64,000 nt of DNA, taken from positions 10,585,501 to 10,649,500 of the forward strand of contig NZ_CP086136.1 of NCBI RefSeq assembly GCF_017565645.3, in the 5' to 3' direction. The translations under genes and the position numbers were made by a program. Shown in pieces: positions 17,307-26,878 of this stretch (position 1 is its first letter; each line of letters begins with the position of its first letter). Below the pieces are notes generated by a model. It was not told the DNA's origin. It did not search any database and saw only the letters and a program-made list of their open reading frames with translations. This DNA comes from Bradyrhizobium barranii subsp. barranii. GTDB lineage: Bacteria; Pseudomonadota; Alphaproteobacteria; Rhizobiales; Xanthobacteraceae.

Positions 17307-18515
17307 TTAATTCAGCTTCTCGATCGCAACCGCAACACCCTGGCCGACGCCGACGCACATGGTGGCCAGCGCGAGCTTGCCGCCGCGCTTTTCCATGCCG
17401 TGGACGGCGGTGAGCGCGAGGCGCGCGCCGCTCATGCCGAGGGGATGGCCGAGCGCGATGGCACCGCCATGCGGATTGACGAAATCGGCATCGTCGGCAA
17501 CGCCGAGCTGGCGCATGCAGGCGATGCCTTGCGAGGCGAAGGCCTCATTGAGCTCGATCAGGTCGAAATCGCTGATCTTCTTGCCGAGGCGCTCCATCAG
17601 CTTGCGGGTCGCCGGCACCGGGCCGATGCCCATGATGCGCGGCGGCACGCCGGCCGAGGCGAGGCCGAGGATGCGGGCGCGCGGGGTGAGGCCATGCTTC
17701 TTCACGGCGGCTTCAGAGGCCAGGATCATCGCGGCGGCGCCGTCATTGACGCCGGAGGCGTTGCCGGCGGTCACGGTGCCGGGATTGCGCACGATCGGCT
17801 TCAGTTTTGCCAGGCCTTCCAGCGTCGTCTCCGGGCGCGGATGCTCGTCCTTGTCGATCGTGATCGGGCCCGCCTTGCCGCCGGGGATGGTGATCGGCGT
17901 GATCTCCTCGGCGAAATAACCCGCCGCGATCGCCGCGCCCGCGCGCTGCTGCGAACGGATGGCGAAGGCGTCCTGGTCGGCGCGCGAGACCTGGAATTCC
18001 TCGGCGACGTTCTCGCCGGTCTCCGGCATGGCGTCGACGCCATACTGCGCCTTCAACAGCGGATTGATGAAACGCCAGCCGATGGTGGTGTCAAAAATCT
18101 CGGCGGAGCGCGAAAAGGCTTCCTGCGCCTTGCCCATCACGAAGGGCGCGCGGGTCATGGATTCAACGCCGCCCGCGATCGCAAGCTCGATCTCGCCGGA
18201 ACGGATGGCGCGGCCGGCCGCACCGACCGCGTCGAGGCCGGAGGCGCAGAGCCGGTTCAGGGTCTGGCCGGGAACCGAATCCGGCAGGCCCGCAAGCAGC
18301 AGCGCCATGCGCGCGACGTTGCGGTTGTCTTCGCCGGCCTGGTTGGCGCAGCCGAAGAAGACTTCGTCGACCTGTGCCCAATCGAGATTGGGATGCTTGG
18401 CCATCAGCGCCTTGATCGGGGCCGCCGCGAGGTCGTCGGCGCGCACCTTGGCGAGCGACCCGCCGAAACGGCCGATCGGGGTCCGCACGGCATCGCAGAT
18501 AAAGACGTCACGCAT
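17307..18515 (-). CDS. pcaF: beta-ketoadipyl-CoA thiolase
   Basis: PcaF splits beta-ketoadipyl-CoA into succinyl-CoA and acetyl-CoA, the last step of the beta-ketoadipate pathway. The 402-residue product is a full-length thiolase. It has the acyl-enzyme Cys in NRLCASGLDAVG, GGVESMTRAPFVM, the catalytic His in GAIALGHPLGMSGARL, and the second Cys in TMCVGVGQG. The N-terminus MRDVFICDAVRTPIGRFGG and the sequence around RNVARMALLLAGLP are typical of PcaF rather than acetoacetyl-CoA thiolase. GGGAGA lies 12 bases before ATG 18515. Its place next to the dioxygenase genes supports the name. Confidence 0.94.
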   Translation of the reverse strand: MRDVFICDAVRTPIGRFGGSLAKVRADDLAAAPIKALMAKHPNLDWAQVDEVFFGCANQAGEDNRNVARMALLLAGLPDSVPGQTLNRLCASGLDAVGAAGRAIRSGEIELAIAGGVESMTRAPFVMGKAQEAFSRSAEIFDTTIGWRFINPLLKAQYGVDAMPETGENVAEEFQVSRADQDAFAIRSQQRAGAAIAAGYFAEEITPITIPGGKAGPITIDKDEHPRPETTLEGLAKLKPIVRNPGTVTAGNASGVNDGAAAMILASEAAVKKHGLTPRARILGLASAGVPPRIMGIGPVPATRKLMERLGKKISDFDLIELNEAFASQGIACMRQLGVADDADFVNPHGGAIALGHPLGMSGARLALTAVHGMEKRGGKLALATMCVGVGQGVAVAIEKLN

Positions 18516-18731
18516 CGTTGTTCTCCCTGAATGCCGCGGTCCGGCCCAAATTCTTCAATGTCCGCGGAGTTTTAGGAGGGTGCCCGCGGCAGGTCAATTG
18601 ACGGTTTCTTGCTTGTTCCGAGGGGGGCGCACGCTGCCAATGCATGCCGTGGTGCGGACAACGTGGAAAACCTCCCCTCGCCGGCCAAACCGGTAGGAGC
18701 AGGAGGCGAAATTTTGTAGGTTGCGCCGCCC

Positions 18732-21470
18732 ATGACAATGCAACAGCCGATACCTGTGCCGCCCCCTGACGAAGCGCCCACGCCGCCGGCGGAAGCCATC
18801 GCGCGCGTCACGCCGATGATGGAACAGTACCTTGAAATCAAGGCGGCTCATCAGGGCCTGCTGCTGTTCTACCGGATGGGCGACTTCTACGAGCTGTTCT
18901 TCGAGGACGCCGAGATCGCCTCGAAGACGCTCGGCATCGTCTTGACCAAGCGCGGCAAGCATCAGGGCGCCGACATCCCGATGTGCGGCGTGCCGGTCGA
19001 GCGTTCCGAGGACTATCTGCATCGCCTGATCAGCGCCGGCCACCGGGTCGCCGTGTGCGAGCAGACCGAGGATCCCGCCGCCGCCAAAGCGCGCGGCAAC
19101 AAGAGCGTGGTGCGCCGTGGCGTGGTGCGGCTGGTCACGCCGGGCACGCTGACCGAGGACACGCTGTTAGACGCGCGCGCCAACAATTATCTGCTGGCGA
19201 TCGCGCGTGCCCGCGCCTCCGGTGGCGGCGACCGTTTTGGGCTCGCCTGGATCGACATCTCGACCGCCGAATTCACGGTGATGGAATGCTCTAGCGGCGA
19301 GCTCGCCGCGACGCTGGCGCGCATCAATCCGAACGAGGCGATCGTCACCGACGCGCTCTACAATGACAGCGAGCTCGGACAGACCTTGCGCGAGCTGCCG
19401 GCGGTGACGCCGCTGACCCGCGACGTCTTCGACGGCGCCACCGCGGAAAAACGCCTGTGCGATTATTTCGCCGTCGCGACCATGGACGGGCTGGCGCAAC
19501 TGACGCGGCTGGAGGCCACCGCCGCAGCCGCCGCCGTCACCTATGTCGACCGCACCCAGGTCGGCAAGCATCCGCCGCTGTCGCCACCCGCGCGCGAGGC
19601 CTCGGGCGCGACCATGGCGATCGATCCGGCCACCCGCGCCAATCTCGAACTGACGCGAACGCTCGCGGGTGAACGGCGCGGCTCGCTGCTCGATGCCATC
19701 GACTGCACGGTGACCTCGGCCGGCTCGCGCCTGCTGGCGCAGCGACTGGCCGCGCCGCTGACGGACGCGCTCGCAATCGCGCGGCGGCTCGATGCCGTGA
19801 GCGCCTTCGTTGCGGACTCCGCTGCGCGTGAAGACATCCGCAGCATCCTGCGCGGCGCGCCCGACATGTCGCGGGCGCTGGCCCGTCTTTCGGTCGGCCG
19901 CGGCGGACCGCGCGACCTCGCCGGCCTGCGCGACGGCATCATTGCCGCCGACCAGGTGCTGACGCGCCTCGGCGAGCTCGACCAGCCGCCGCAGGAAATC
20001 GCGGTGGTGATGGCGGCCTTGCAGCGTCCGTCGCGCGAGCTCGCATCCGAGTTTGCCAGCGCCCTCGACGAGCAACTGCCGCTGATCAAGCGCGACGGCG
20101 GCTTCGTGCGTCAGGGCTACGAGCCCGCGCTCGACGAAACGCGAAGCCTGCGTGATGCTTCGCGCCTCGTCGTGGCCTCGATGCAGGCGCGCTACGCCGA
20201 TCATACCGGCGTGAAGGGCCTCAAGATCCGGCACAACAACGTGCTCGGCTATTTCGTCGAGGTCACCGCGCAGCACGGCGACAAGCTGATGTCGGCGCCG
20301 CTGAATGCGACCTTCATCCACCGCCAGACGCTGGCCGGCCAGGTGCGCTTCACCACCTCGGAGCTCGGCGAGATCGAGGCCAAGATCGCCAATGCCGGCG
20401 ACCGCGCGCTCGGCCTCGAGCTCGAGATCTTCGAGCGGCTGTCCGCGAAGGCGCTTGATATCAGCGACGATCTGCGCGCCGCCGCCCACGCCTTCGCGCT
20501 GCTCGACGTCGCGACCTCGCTGGCCAAGCTCGCGGTTGACGACAATTATGTGCGGCCGGACGTGGATGACTCCCTCGGCTTCGCGATCGAGGCGGGCCGC
20601 CATCCCGTGGTCGAGCAGGCCTTGAAGCGCAATGGCGAGCCGTTCATTGCCAATGCCTGCGATCTCTCGCCAACACCGGCGCAAAAATCCGGGCAGCTCT
20701 GGCTGCTGACCGGTCCCAACATGGCCGGTAAATCGACCTTCCTGCGCCAGAACGCGCTGATCGCGCTCTTGGCGCAGATCGGCAGCTTCGTGCCCGCCAC
20801 GCGCGCGCGGATCGGCATCATCGACCGCCTGTTCTCGCGCGTCGGCGCCGCCGACGACCTCGCGCGCGGCCGCTCCACCTTCATGGTGGAGATGGTCGAG
20901 ACCGCAGCGATCCTGAACCAGGCCGGCGAGCGCGCGCTCGTGATCCTCGACGAGATCGGCCGCGGCACCGCGACGTTCGACGGCCTCTCCATCGCCTGGG
21001 CCGCGATCGAGCATCTGCACGAGAGCAACCGCTGCCGCACGCTGTTCGCGACGCATTATCACGAGCTGACCGCGCTCTCGGCAAAACTGCCGCGCATGTT
21101 CAACGCGACGGTGCGGGTGAAGGAATGGCAGGGCAATGTCGTGTTCCTGCACGAGGTGCTGCCGGGCTCGGCCGACCGCTCCTACGGCATCCAGGTCGCC
21201 AAGCTCGCAGGCCTGCCGCCGGCCGTGATCACGCGCGCCAAATCGGTGCTGGCAAAACTCGAGGCCCAGGATCGCGGCCAGACGGCCCGCGCCCTCGCCG
21301 ACGATCTGCCGCTGTTCGCTGTGCCCTCGCGCGCCGCCGCAGAAGCCGCGCCGCCGACCGAGGCCGAGCTATTGATGGACGCGGTGAAGGCGCTGCATCC
21401 GGACGAGATGTCCCCGCGCGAGGCGCTCGATGCGCTCTATGCGTTGAAGGGCAAGCTGCCGAAGCAGTGA
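18732..21470 (+). CDS. mutS: DNA mismatch repair protein MutS
   Basis: MutS recognises mismatches and starts mismatch repair. The 912-residue product has every domain in order: the mismatch-binding Phe-x-Glu region in [19 protein letters not shown], the connector with WIDISTAEF, the lever/clamp region, and the ATPase with Walker [14 protein letters not shown], Walker [17 protein letters not shown] and [11 protein letters not shown]. The C-terminus ends with the helical dimerisation tail [20 protein letters not shown]. It is divergent from pcaF. The ribosome binding site before ATG 18732 is weak. The length is normal for Rhizobiales. Confidence 0.98.
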   Translation: MTMQQPIPVPPPDEAPTPPAEAIARVTPMMEQYLEIKAAHQGLLLFYRMGDFYELFFEDAEIASKTLGIVLTKRGKHQGADIPMCGVPVERSEDYLHRLISAGHRVAVCEQTEDPAAAKARGNKSVVRRGVVRLVTPGTLTEDTLLDARANNYLLAIARARASGGGDRFGLAWIDISTAEFTVMECSSGELAATLARINPNEAIVTDALYNDSELGQTLRELPAVTPLTRDVFDGATAEKRLCDYFAVATMDGLAQLTRLEATAAAAAVTYVDRTQVGKHPPLSPPAREASGATMAIDPATRANLELTRTLAGERRGSLLDAIDCTVTSAGSRLLAQRLAAPLTDALAIARRLDAVSAFVADSAAREDIRSILRGAPDMSRALARLSVGRGGPRDLAGLRDGIIAADQVLTRLGELDQPPQEIAVVMAALQRPSRELASEFASALDEQLPLIKRDGGFVRQGYEPALDETRSLRDASRLVVASMQARYADHTGVKGLKIRHNNVLGYFVEVTAQHGDKLMSAPLNATFIHRQTLAGQVRFTTSELGEIEAKIANAGDRALGLELEIFERLSAKALDISDDLRAAAHAFALLDVATSLAKLAVDDNYVRPDVDDSLGFAIEAGRHPVVEQALKRNGEPFIANACDLSPTPAQKSGQLWLLTGPNMAGKSTFLRQNALIALLAQIGSFVPATRARIGIIDRLFSRVGAADDLARGRSTFMVEMVETAAILNQAGERALVILDEIGRGTATFDGLSIAWAAIEHLHESNRCRTLFATHYHELTALSAKLPRMFNATVRVKEWQGNVVFLHEVLPGSADRSYGIQVAKLAGLPPAVITRAKSVLAKLEAQDRGQTARALADDLPLFAVPSRAAAEAAPPTEAELLMDAVKALHPDEMSPREALDALYALKGKLPKQ

Positions 21471-21477
21471 CGGTGCC

Positions 21478-21575
21478 GTAGGGTGGGCAAAGCGCAGCGT
21501 GCCCACCCTTCAACGACCAATTCGCGGAAAGATGGTGGGCACGGCGCGCGAAGAGCGCGCCTTTGCCCACCCTAC
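21478..21575. repeat. palindromic repeat, family A copy 1
   Basis: The ends GTAGGGTGGGCAAAG and CTTTGCCCACCCTAC are perfect inverted copies of each other, 98 bases apart, with a second inner pair GTGCCCACC/GGTGGGCAC. A near copy lies at 46581-46677. It fills the gap between the convergent mutS and chemoreceptor genes. Confidence 0.8.
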
Positions 21576-21593
21576 GACGTCTGCGCGCTTGGC

Positions 21594-23270
21594 TTACGCC
21601 CTTGCCGCCATCGCAGCAGCTTCCGCGGCGGCGCGCTGCATGCTGGTCGACATCTCGTTCGTGACCGTGCTCTGCTCCTCGACGGCGGCGGCTGTCGAGG
21701 TGACGTATTCGCTGACGTTGTTGATGGCCTGCTTGATCGAGCCGAGCGCGCTGACGACGTCGCCGGAGATGCCGTTGAGGCTGCCGATCTCCTGGCCGAT
21801 CTTGTCGGTCGCCTGTCTCGCCTGATTGGCGAGGCTCTTCACCTCGGAAGCGACCACCGCGAAGCCGCGGCCAGCCTCGCCGGCGCGCGCCGATTCGATC
21901 GTGGCGTTGAGCGCGAGCAGGTTGATCTGACTGGTAATGCTGTTGATCATCTCGATGATGCCGCTCATCGCCTTCGCCGCCTCGGTCAGCCGCTGCGCCT
22001 GCGCGTCGGCAGAGGCAACCTGCTCCACCGCGCTCATCGCGGTCTCGCGGGACTTGGTCATCGCTTCGGAGATCTCGCGCACCGACGCGTTCAGCTCCTC
22101 CGAGCCTGCGGCGACCGATTCCATCATGCCGCGGACGCGCTCATTGCCCATGCGGACCAGCACCTGCCGCGTGGTGTCAGTGGCGTATTTCACGACCTTG
22201 AACGGCTTGCCGTTGAGATCGAGGATCGGGTTGTAGGAGGCCTGGATGTAGACCTCCTTGCCGCCCTTGCCGATGCGCTTATATTCAGCCGCCTGGTACT
22301 GGCCGCGATTGAGCGTTGCCCAGAACTCGCGATAGGCAGCGCCGTCGCGCTCCGACGGCTCGACGAACATGCTGTGATGCTTGCCCTTGATCTCGGCCAG
22401 CGAATAGCCGAGCGTGCCGAGAAAATTGGCATTGGCGGTGATGATCGTGCCGTCCATGTTGAATTCGATCACGGCCTGCGCCTTGTCGATCGCCGAGATC
22501 TGACCAGCGAGGTCGGCGTTCTTCAGCTTCTCCGCGGTGACGTCGGTCGCAAATTTGGCAACGCCGAACGGCTTGCCGTTCTCGTCGAGCAGCGGGTTAT
22601 AAGAGGCGAGGATCCAGACCTCGCGGCCGCCCTTGCCGATGCGTTTGTATTCGCCCGCCTGGTATTCACCGCGGTTGAGTCTGGCCCAGAATTCGCGATA
22701 GGCCGCGCTGTCGCGCTCAGCGGGGGCTACGAACAGGCTGTGATGCTTGCCCTCGATCTCGGCCAGCGAATAGCCGAGCGCCTGGCAGAAATTCTGGTTC
22801 GCAGTCACGATAGTGCCGTCGAGCTTGAACTCGATGACGGCCTGGGCGCGGCCGATGGCGGACACCTTGGAGGCTTCCGTCATGGCATTGATCTTCTTCG
22901 CGGTGATATCGGTCGCGATCTTCACGACCTTGATCGGCTTGCCGTCGCCGTCAAGCACGGGATTATACGACGCCTCGATCCAGATCTCGCGACCGCCCTT
23001 TGCAATCCGCTTGAACTCCGCGGCCTGGAACTCGCCGCTCTTCAACGCGGACCAGAACGCCTTGTACGCCGCGCCGCCTCGCTGATCGGCGGGCACGAAC
23101 ATGGAGTGATGCTTTCCCTTGATCTCCTCCAGCCCATAGCCCAGGGCCTTCAGGAAATTCTCGTTCGCGGTGAGGATGGTGCCATCCAGTGCAAATTCGA
23201 TCGTCGCCTGCGAACGGCCGATGGCGTCGAGCTGTGCCTGGGCATTTCCATGGGGATTACGACCAAACAT
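21594..23270 (-). CDS. soluble chemoreceptor with three tandem PAS domains
   Basis: ATG 23270 ([20 protein letters not shown]) with GGAGA upstream gives 558 residues and no membrane segment. Three consecutive PAS domains of about 120 residues each begin [35 protein letters not shown] and [18 protein letters not shown]. Each contains the pattern NFxxALGYxLxEIxGKHHSxFV and ends with a [14 protein letters not shown] strand. The C-terminal half is a methyl-accepting signalling domain with the tip [31 protein letters not shown] split over the usual positions. The PAS copies are highly alike, so recent internal duplication is likely. Such receptors sense intracellular redox or aerotactic cues; the cofactor is not predictable here. 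Confidence 0.93.
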   Translation of the reverse strand: MFGRNPHGNAQAQLDAIGRSQATIEFALDGTILTANENFLKALGYGLEEIKGKHHSMFVPADQRGGAAYKAFWSALKSGEFQAAEFKRIAKGGREIWIEASYNPVLDGDGKPIKVVKIATDITAKKINAMTEASKVSAIGRAQAVIEFKLDGTIVTANQNFCQALGYSLAEIEGKHHSLFVAPAERDSAAYREFWARLNRGEYQAGEYKRIGKGGREVWILASYNPLLDENGKPFGVAKFATDVTAEKLKNADLAGQISAIDKAQAVIEFNMDGTIITANANFLGTLGYSLAEIKGKHHSMFVEPSERDGAAYREFWATLNRGQYQAAEYKRIGKGGKEVYIQASYNPILDLNGKPFKVVKYATDTTRQVLVRMGNERVRGMMESVAAGSEELNASVREISEAMTKSRETAMSAVEQVASADAQAQRLTEAAKAMSGIIEMINSITSQINLLALNATIESARAGEAGRGFAVVASEVKSLANQARQATDKIGQEIGSLNGISGDVVSALGSIKQAINNVSEYVTSTAAAVEEQSTVTNEMSTSMQRAAAEAAAMAARA

Positions 23271-23709
23271 CAAAACATCTCCAGAATGGATCGCATGGTG
23301 CCGCAGCGCAACGCGCCTCAAAGACAGGCGAGCGGACGCCCTCGGACAGACCGAGCGTTGGAATATGACTAGCTGTGAACTATGTGGGTCCGTTCACGCG
23401 TACAGAGGACCCGCCTTGATGCCCATGTCCGCCCAAACGCGGAAACGACAACCGACGAGTAGCTTTACGGGGAATGCACCAAATTTAGATTAATGCACCT
23501 ATCGGAATCGGGCAGCCCATCTCCGAAGAAATACGGAGTGATGGAACCGAACATAGCCGGCGGAAGAAACGGCCGAAACGCGAATTAGCAACGATCAAAT
23601 CGATACTTAGCGACGTCGCGACATGAACGGATTGCGGCCCCGCGCGCGCTTTTCCGCGCGACTACCGTCCAGGATGCTGCCCCATTAACGCAACGCCTTC
23701 CGGCGGCCG
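23271..23709. other. gene-free intergenic region
   Basis: No coding sequence is supported here. The stretch holds the 5' leader of the triple-PAS receptor, an AT-richer segment near 23470-23500, and small hairpins such as CGCGCGC/GCGCG near 23643-23660. It does not match the repeat families seen elsewhere in the window. Confidence 0.5.
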
Positions 23710-24369
23710 TCAGCGGCCCACCCTGGCAAACGGCTCGATCAGCTTCAAGGTGGCGGCGAGGCGGATGCTGCGCTTGCCGGCGAGCGCGATCGCTTCCATG
23801 TCGGCGCCCTTGTCATCGCAGTGGCCGGAGAAGCCGATGCCCACCTCATAGCCACCGAACAAGGGATGCTCGCTCTTTGCCAGCGTGTGTTCCTGATTGA
23901 CGAATTCACCTTTCCAGCGACCGTTCGCCGAAGAATAGGCGCCGAGATAATAGAAGAAAGCATCGCCGCCGAGGATGCGGCCGTCGCGCAGCAACATCAC
24001 ACCGGTATGGCCACCGGTAATTCCATCCAGCATCCGGATGTCGATCGAATAGAGTCCGCTGACGATGCCGCCCTCGCCGACCGCACCGGGCGGGGGAACG
24101 TCATCGTCGCCGAGCGGCGTCATCACGGCGCGAAACACCGAGGCGTCCTCGACCACTTCTCCCTCGAAGCGGTAGAGCTTGCCCTGCGGTCGACCGCGAA
24201 TGCTGATTGTGACGGCGTCGGAACTGACCAGCGACCTGTGCTGCGGCGACCGGCTGTGGCGCTTCGTCCGGAGCCTGGCGACGATTTCGCCGTCCACAAT
24301 CTCGTAGGTGCCGAAGTGCGCGAAGGCCGTGTTGCCGCCAAGCATTTTCCCGGCATGGGCGTACAGCAC
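23710..24369 (-). CDS. GrlR-like protein with two family domains, N-terminus uncertain
   Basis: From a GTG at 24369 the product has 219 residues. Two copies of a lipocalin-like domain resembling the GrlR family are visible. The second, complete copy begins GLYSIDIRMLDG and continues VMLLRDGRILGGDAFFYYLG, then KGEFVNQEHT. The first copy has VLYAHAGKMLGGNTAFAHFG and ARLRTKRHS, but the expected opening strand is missing. In another frame just upstream, a GTG at 24404 reads VEGLYT, the standard start of this family, eight or so residues too close. That suggests a small deletion and frameshift. GrlR represses a type III secretion locus in enteropathogens; most rhizobial relatives are uncharacterised, so no such role is claimed. 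Confidence 0.65.
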   Translation of the reverse strand: MLYAHAGKMLGGNTAFAHFGTYEIVDGEIVARLRTKRHSRSPQHRSLVSSDAVTISIRGRPQGKLYRFEGEVVEDASVFRAVMTPLGDDDVPPPGAVGEGGIVSGLYSIDIRMLDGITGGHTGVMLLRDGRILGGDAFFYYLGAYSSANGRWKGEFVNQEHTLAKSEHPLFGGYEVGIGFSGHCDDKGADMEAIALAGKRSIRLAATLKLIEPFARVGR

Positions 24370-24508
24370 GCTGCGGCCGGAGCCGTCGTGTACAATCCCT
24401 CCACCGCACGCCCCGATCTTGCTCTGTTGCCAGTTTAGCGGGTCTGCCAGCCCGGGTAACTAACTATCCTGACGCAGGGTTGAGGTCCCAAGCGTAGCGT
24501 AACTCGCC

Positions 24509-25324
24509 TTACGAAGCGCGGCGCGGCTGATGCATCGGCCTCTTCCGTCGTCCCATCCACCACAGCGTCAGATTCCAGCCGATGCAGGTGGCGAGTGCGC
24601 AACTCAAGCCGATCGCCGAGCCGAACTGCGTGACGGCGACGTGCAGCACCGCAATTGCCAGACCGAAGCCGAGCAGGCCCCAGGCGGAGTTGGCGAGCAC
24701 GGCGGCGGTCGGCGGGCCGCCGATGCGCGGATGCAGGATCACCATCATGCTGGTGAACACGATCGGGTAGAGCGCGATGACGCCGCTCACCCGCGGGCCG
24801 ACCCAGCCCGAGGTCGAGACCACGATCGCAACCAGCGTCGCGACCAGCGAGGCGCGGAATGGAATGTCGTACCAGCGACGCGTCACCAGCGGCATCTTCA
24901 CATGGCGGTACCTTGCGAGCAGCGGGATGCAGATGCCGAAGGCGACCAGGTTGACGGCGAGCCCGGCGGTCAAAGTCCAGTCGAACAGGCGGATGATGGA
25001 GGCCAGCACGATCCACACCGCGACCGCGCTGCCGGCGCTCACCAGCAGATTGTTCCGCTGCGCCAGCACGACATAGGTGAGCCCAAGGACGATCGTCGCG
25101 GCGTTGACCGGAAGGCTCGACAGCGCGCCTTGCGCGATGAAGGCGGCGTCGTGGTCGAGCGCGAGGAAGACGTAGGAAGGACCGGCCGAGATCGGCAAGG
25201 TCGCCACCAGTCCGCCGATCACCGGACCGGTGCGCTCGGCAATGAACGACGCGGACACGACGAACGCCGCGGCGATCGCCATGCGCAGGATGAGGAGGAT
25301 GATGAAGTGGAGCTCGGGGGGCAT
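24509..25324 (-). CDS. integral membrane protein of unknown function
   Basis: The 271-residue product is almost wholly hydrophobic, with eight or so predicted helices. Notable conserved-looking loops are AERTGPVIGGLVATLPISAG after the first helix and HPRIGGPPTAAVLANSAWG near the end. Both sit at similar positions relative to helices, as in a two-fold repeat. The C-terminus is basic (GRRKRPMHQPRRAS). I do not recognise a named transporter family. Repeats flank it on the upstream side and the GrlR-like gene follows 140 bases downstream. Confidence 0.8.
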   Translation of the reverse strand: MPPELHFIILLILRMAIAAAFVVSASFIAERTGPVIGGLVATLPISAGPSYVFLALDHDAAFIAQGALSSLPVNAATIVLGLTYVVLAQRNNLLVSAGSAVAVWIVLASIIRLFDWTLTAGLAVNLVAFGICIPLLARYRHVKMPLVTRRWYDIPFRASLVATLVAIVVSTSGWVGPRVSGVIALYPIVFTSMMVILHPRIGGPPTAAVLANSAWGLLGFGLAIAVLHVAVTQFGSAIGLSCALATCIGWNLTLWWMGRRKRPMHQPRRAS

Positions 25325-25337
25325 TTTTTTGCTTCTT

Positions 25338-25517
25338 ACCCTCCCCTGGAGGGGTCCGAGACGAGCGAAGCTCGCTCGCGGGTCGGCTCATATGGAGCGT
25401 AGCGAAAGATGAGACGGGGTGGGGTGACAGTCTCTCGACGGATACGGCGCCCGAGTGGAGAGATCACCCGCCCCGCTCGCGCTGCGCGCGATCGACCCTC
25501 CCCCTCAAGGGGAGGGT
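25338..25517. repeat. palindromic repeat, family D
   Basis: A 180-base element runs from ACCCTCCCCTGGAGGGG to CCCTCCCCTTGAGGGGAGGGT. In its interior ACGGGGTGGGGTGA faces TCACCCGCCCCG. The ends are imperfect inverted copies, so the whole unit can fold on itself. It lies between the membrane protein start and the OsmC stop, both on the minus strand. Confidence 0.7.
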
Positions 25518-25524
25518 CAGGAAG

Positions 25525-26034
25525 TCACATCCGCTGCATCGACACCGAAACCTTCGGGCCGTTCTTGATGGTCTGGTAGACCACGCAATAGCGCTCGGTG
25601 AGTTTCAGGAGCAGATCAAGCTTGTCCTGCGGCGCGTCGGTGTCGACCTCGAAGCGCAGGCGGATCTCGGCGAAGCCGACCGGGGTCTCCTTGTCGACGC
25701 CGAGCGTGCCGCGGAAATCGAGATCGCCTTCGGCATAGACGTTGCCGGTCTTGAGCGGGATCTCGATGGCGGTCGCGACCGATTTCAGCGTGACGCCGGC
25801 ACAGGCGACCAAGGCTTCCAGCAGCATGTCGCCGGAGCAGAGCTCGAGGCCGGAGCCGCCGGTCGCGGGATGCAGGCCAGCCATTGCGATGGCGCGCCCG
25901 GTCTCGACCTTGCAGGCGATGCCTTCGCTGTCGGTCGAGCCCTTGGCCTTCAGCGTGATCATCGCGGTCTTGGGATCGGTCTTGTAGCGTTCCTTGATCG
26001 GGGCCTGCATCTGGCGCAGTTCTGCGGCGTCCAT
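25525..26034 (-). CDS. OsmC/Ohr-family protein
   Basis: The 169-residue product has the OsmC fold with the two redox cysteines in the usual places: ELCSGDMLLEALVACAGVT in the central helix and TERYCVVYQTIK near the end. OsmC proteins reduce organic hydroperoxides or related electrophiles with thiols, in the cytosol. It lies 54 bases downstream of the ssuB-like ATPase on the same strand and is probably the last gene of the sulfonate-importer operon. A link to sulfur-compound stress is plausible but inferred. Confidence 0.88.
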   Translation of the reverse strand: MDAAELRQMQAPIKERYKTDPKTAMITLKAKGSTDSEGIACKVETGRAIAMAGLHPATGGSGLELCSGDMLLEALVACAGVTLKSVATAIEIPLKTGNVYAEGDLDFRGTLGVDKETPVGFAEIRLRFEVDTDAPQDKLDLLLKLTERYCVVYQTIKNGPKVSVSMQRM

Positions 26035-26088
26035 CTTGTTCTCTCCCGGAAAAATCGTCCCTCGATGTACCGGCTCAGAGAGAAATTG

Positions 26089-26874
26089 TCACCACCACAT
26101 GGCCTGACCGGGACCCTGGGTTGCGTCACGGTCGGGCACGTTACGGTCGAGCGAACGGTCGAGTGATGTCAGCACACTTCGCTTGAAATTCTCGAACAGC
26201 GGCGAGTTGCGGTCGCGCGGACGGCCGAGATTGATCTCGATCTGGTCGAACAGCCGGCCCGGCCGCGGCCGCATCACCAGCACGCGATCGGCCAGCACCA
26301 CGGCCTCGTCGACGTCATGTGTGACGAGGATCAAGGTCGGCCGGGTGTCGGCCCAGAGGTCGAGCAGATGATCCTGGAGATCCCTGCGGGTGAAGGCGTC
26401 GAGCGCCGAGAACGGCTCGTCGAGCAGCAGCACTTCCGGCTGCGGCACCAGCGCACGCGCGATCGCGACGCGCTGCGCCTGCCCGCCCGAGAGCTCGCGC
26501 GGCCAGGCCTGCGCCTTGTCGGCGAGGCCGACGCGGGCGAGCGCGCGCGCCACCTTCTCGCGCCGCTCGGTCGCGGGCAGCTCGGCAAGGCCGAAGCCGA
26601 TATTGTCGGCGACGCTGAGCCAGGGCAAAAGCCGCGGCTCCTGGAAGATGATGCCGATTTTTGCGTGCGGCGAACTGATCGCCTCGCTGTCGAGCGTCAC
26701 CGTGCCTGCGCTCGCGCGATCGAGGCCGGCGATGGCACGCAAGAGCGTGGACTTGCCGCAGCCGGAGCCGCCGATGATGGCGACGATCTCGCCCTGTTTG
26801 ATCTCGGCGGAGAAGCGCGCCAGCGCCTGCACGCCGTTGGGATAGGTCTTGCTGACCCGGTCGAGCGCCAGCAT
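26089..26874 (-). CDS. ssuB: ABC importer ATPase, sulfonate/nitrate/taurine type
   Basis: This 261-residue ATPase has Walker A IIGGSGCGKSTLLRAI, the Q-loop IIFQEPRLLPW, the signature ELSGGQAQRVAIARAL, Walker B VLLLDEPFSALDA and the switch His in LVTHDVDEAVV. Phe-x-Glu-Pro-Arg-Leu-Leu-Pro-Trp is typical of the SsuB/TauB/NrtD group. It begins four bases after the permease stop and works with that permease and the binding protein upstream. The substrate class (aliphatic sulfonate) is inferred from the three-gene set and is not proved; nitrate, taurine or thiamine-precursor import are alternatives. Confidence 0.9.
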   Translation of the reverse strand: MLALDRVSKTYPNGVQALARFSAEIKQGEIVAIIGGSGCGKSTLLRAIAGLDRASAGTVTLDSEAISSPHAKIGIIFQEPRLLPWLSVADNIGFGLAELPATERREKVARALARVGLADKAQAWPRELSGGQAQRVAIARALVPQPEVLLLDEPFSALDAFTRRDLQDHLLDLWADTRPTLILVTHDVDEAVVLADRVLVMRPRPGRLFDQIEINLGRPRDRNSPLFENFKRSVLTSLDRSLDRNVPDRDATQGPGQAMWW

Positions 26875-26878
26875 CGCG

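Noticed and set aside
19167..21152. A 661-residue open frame antisense to mutS
   Set aside because: Same reason: MutS is complete and certain in the other strand, and the antisense product has no motifs.
23710..24369. Evidence of a type III secretion locus
   Set aside because: GrlR-like proteins are common outside such loci and no secretion genes occur in the window.
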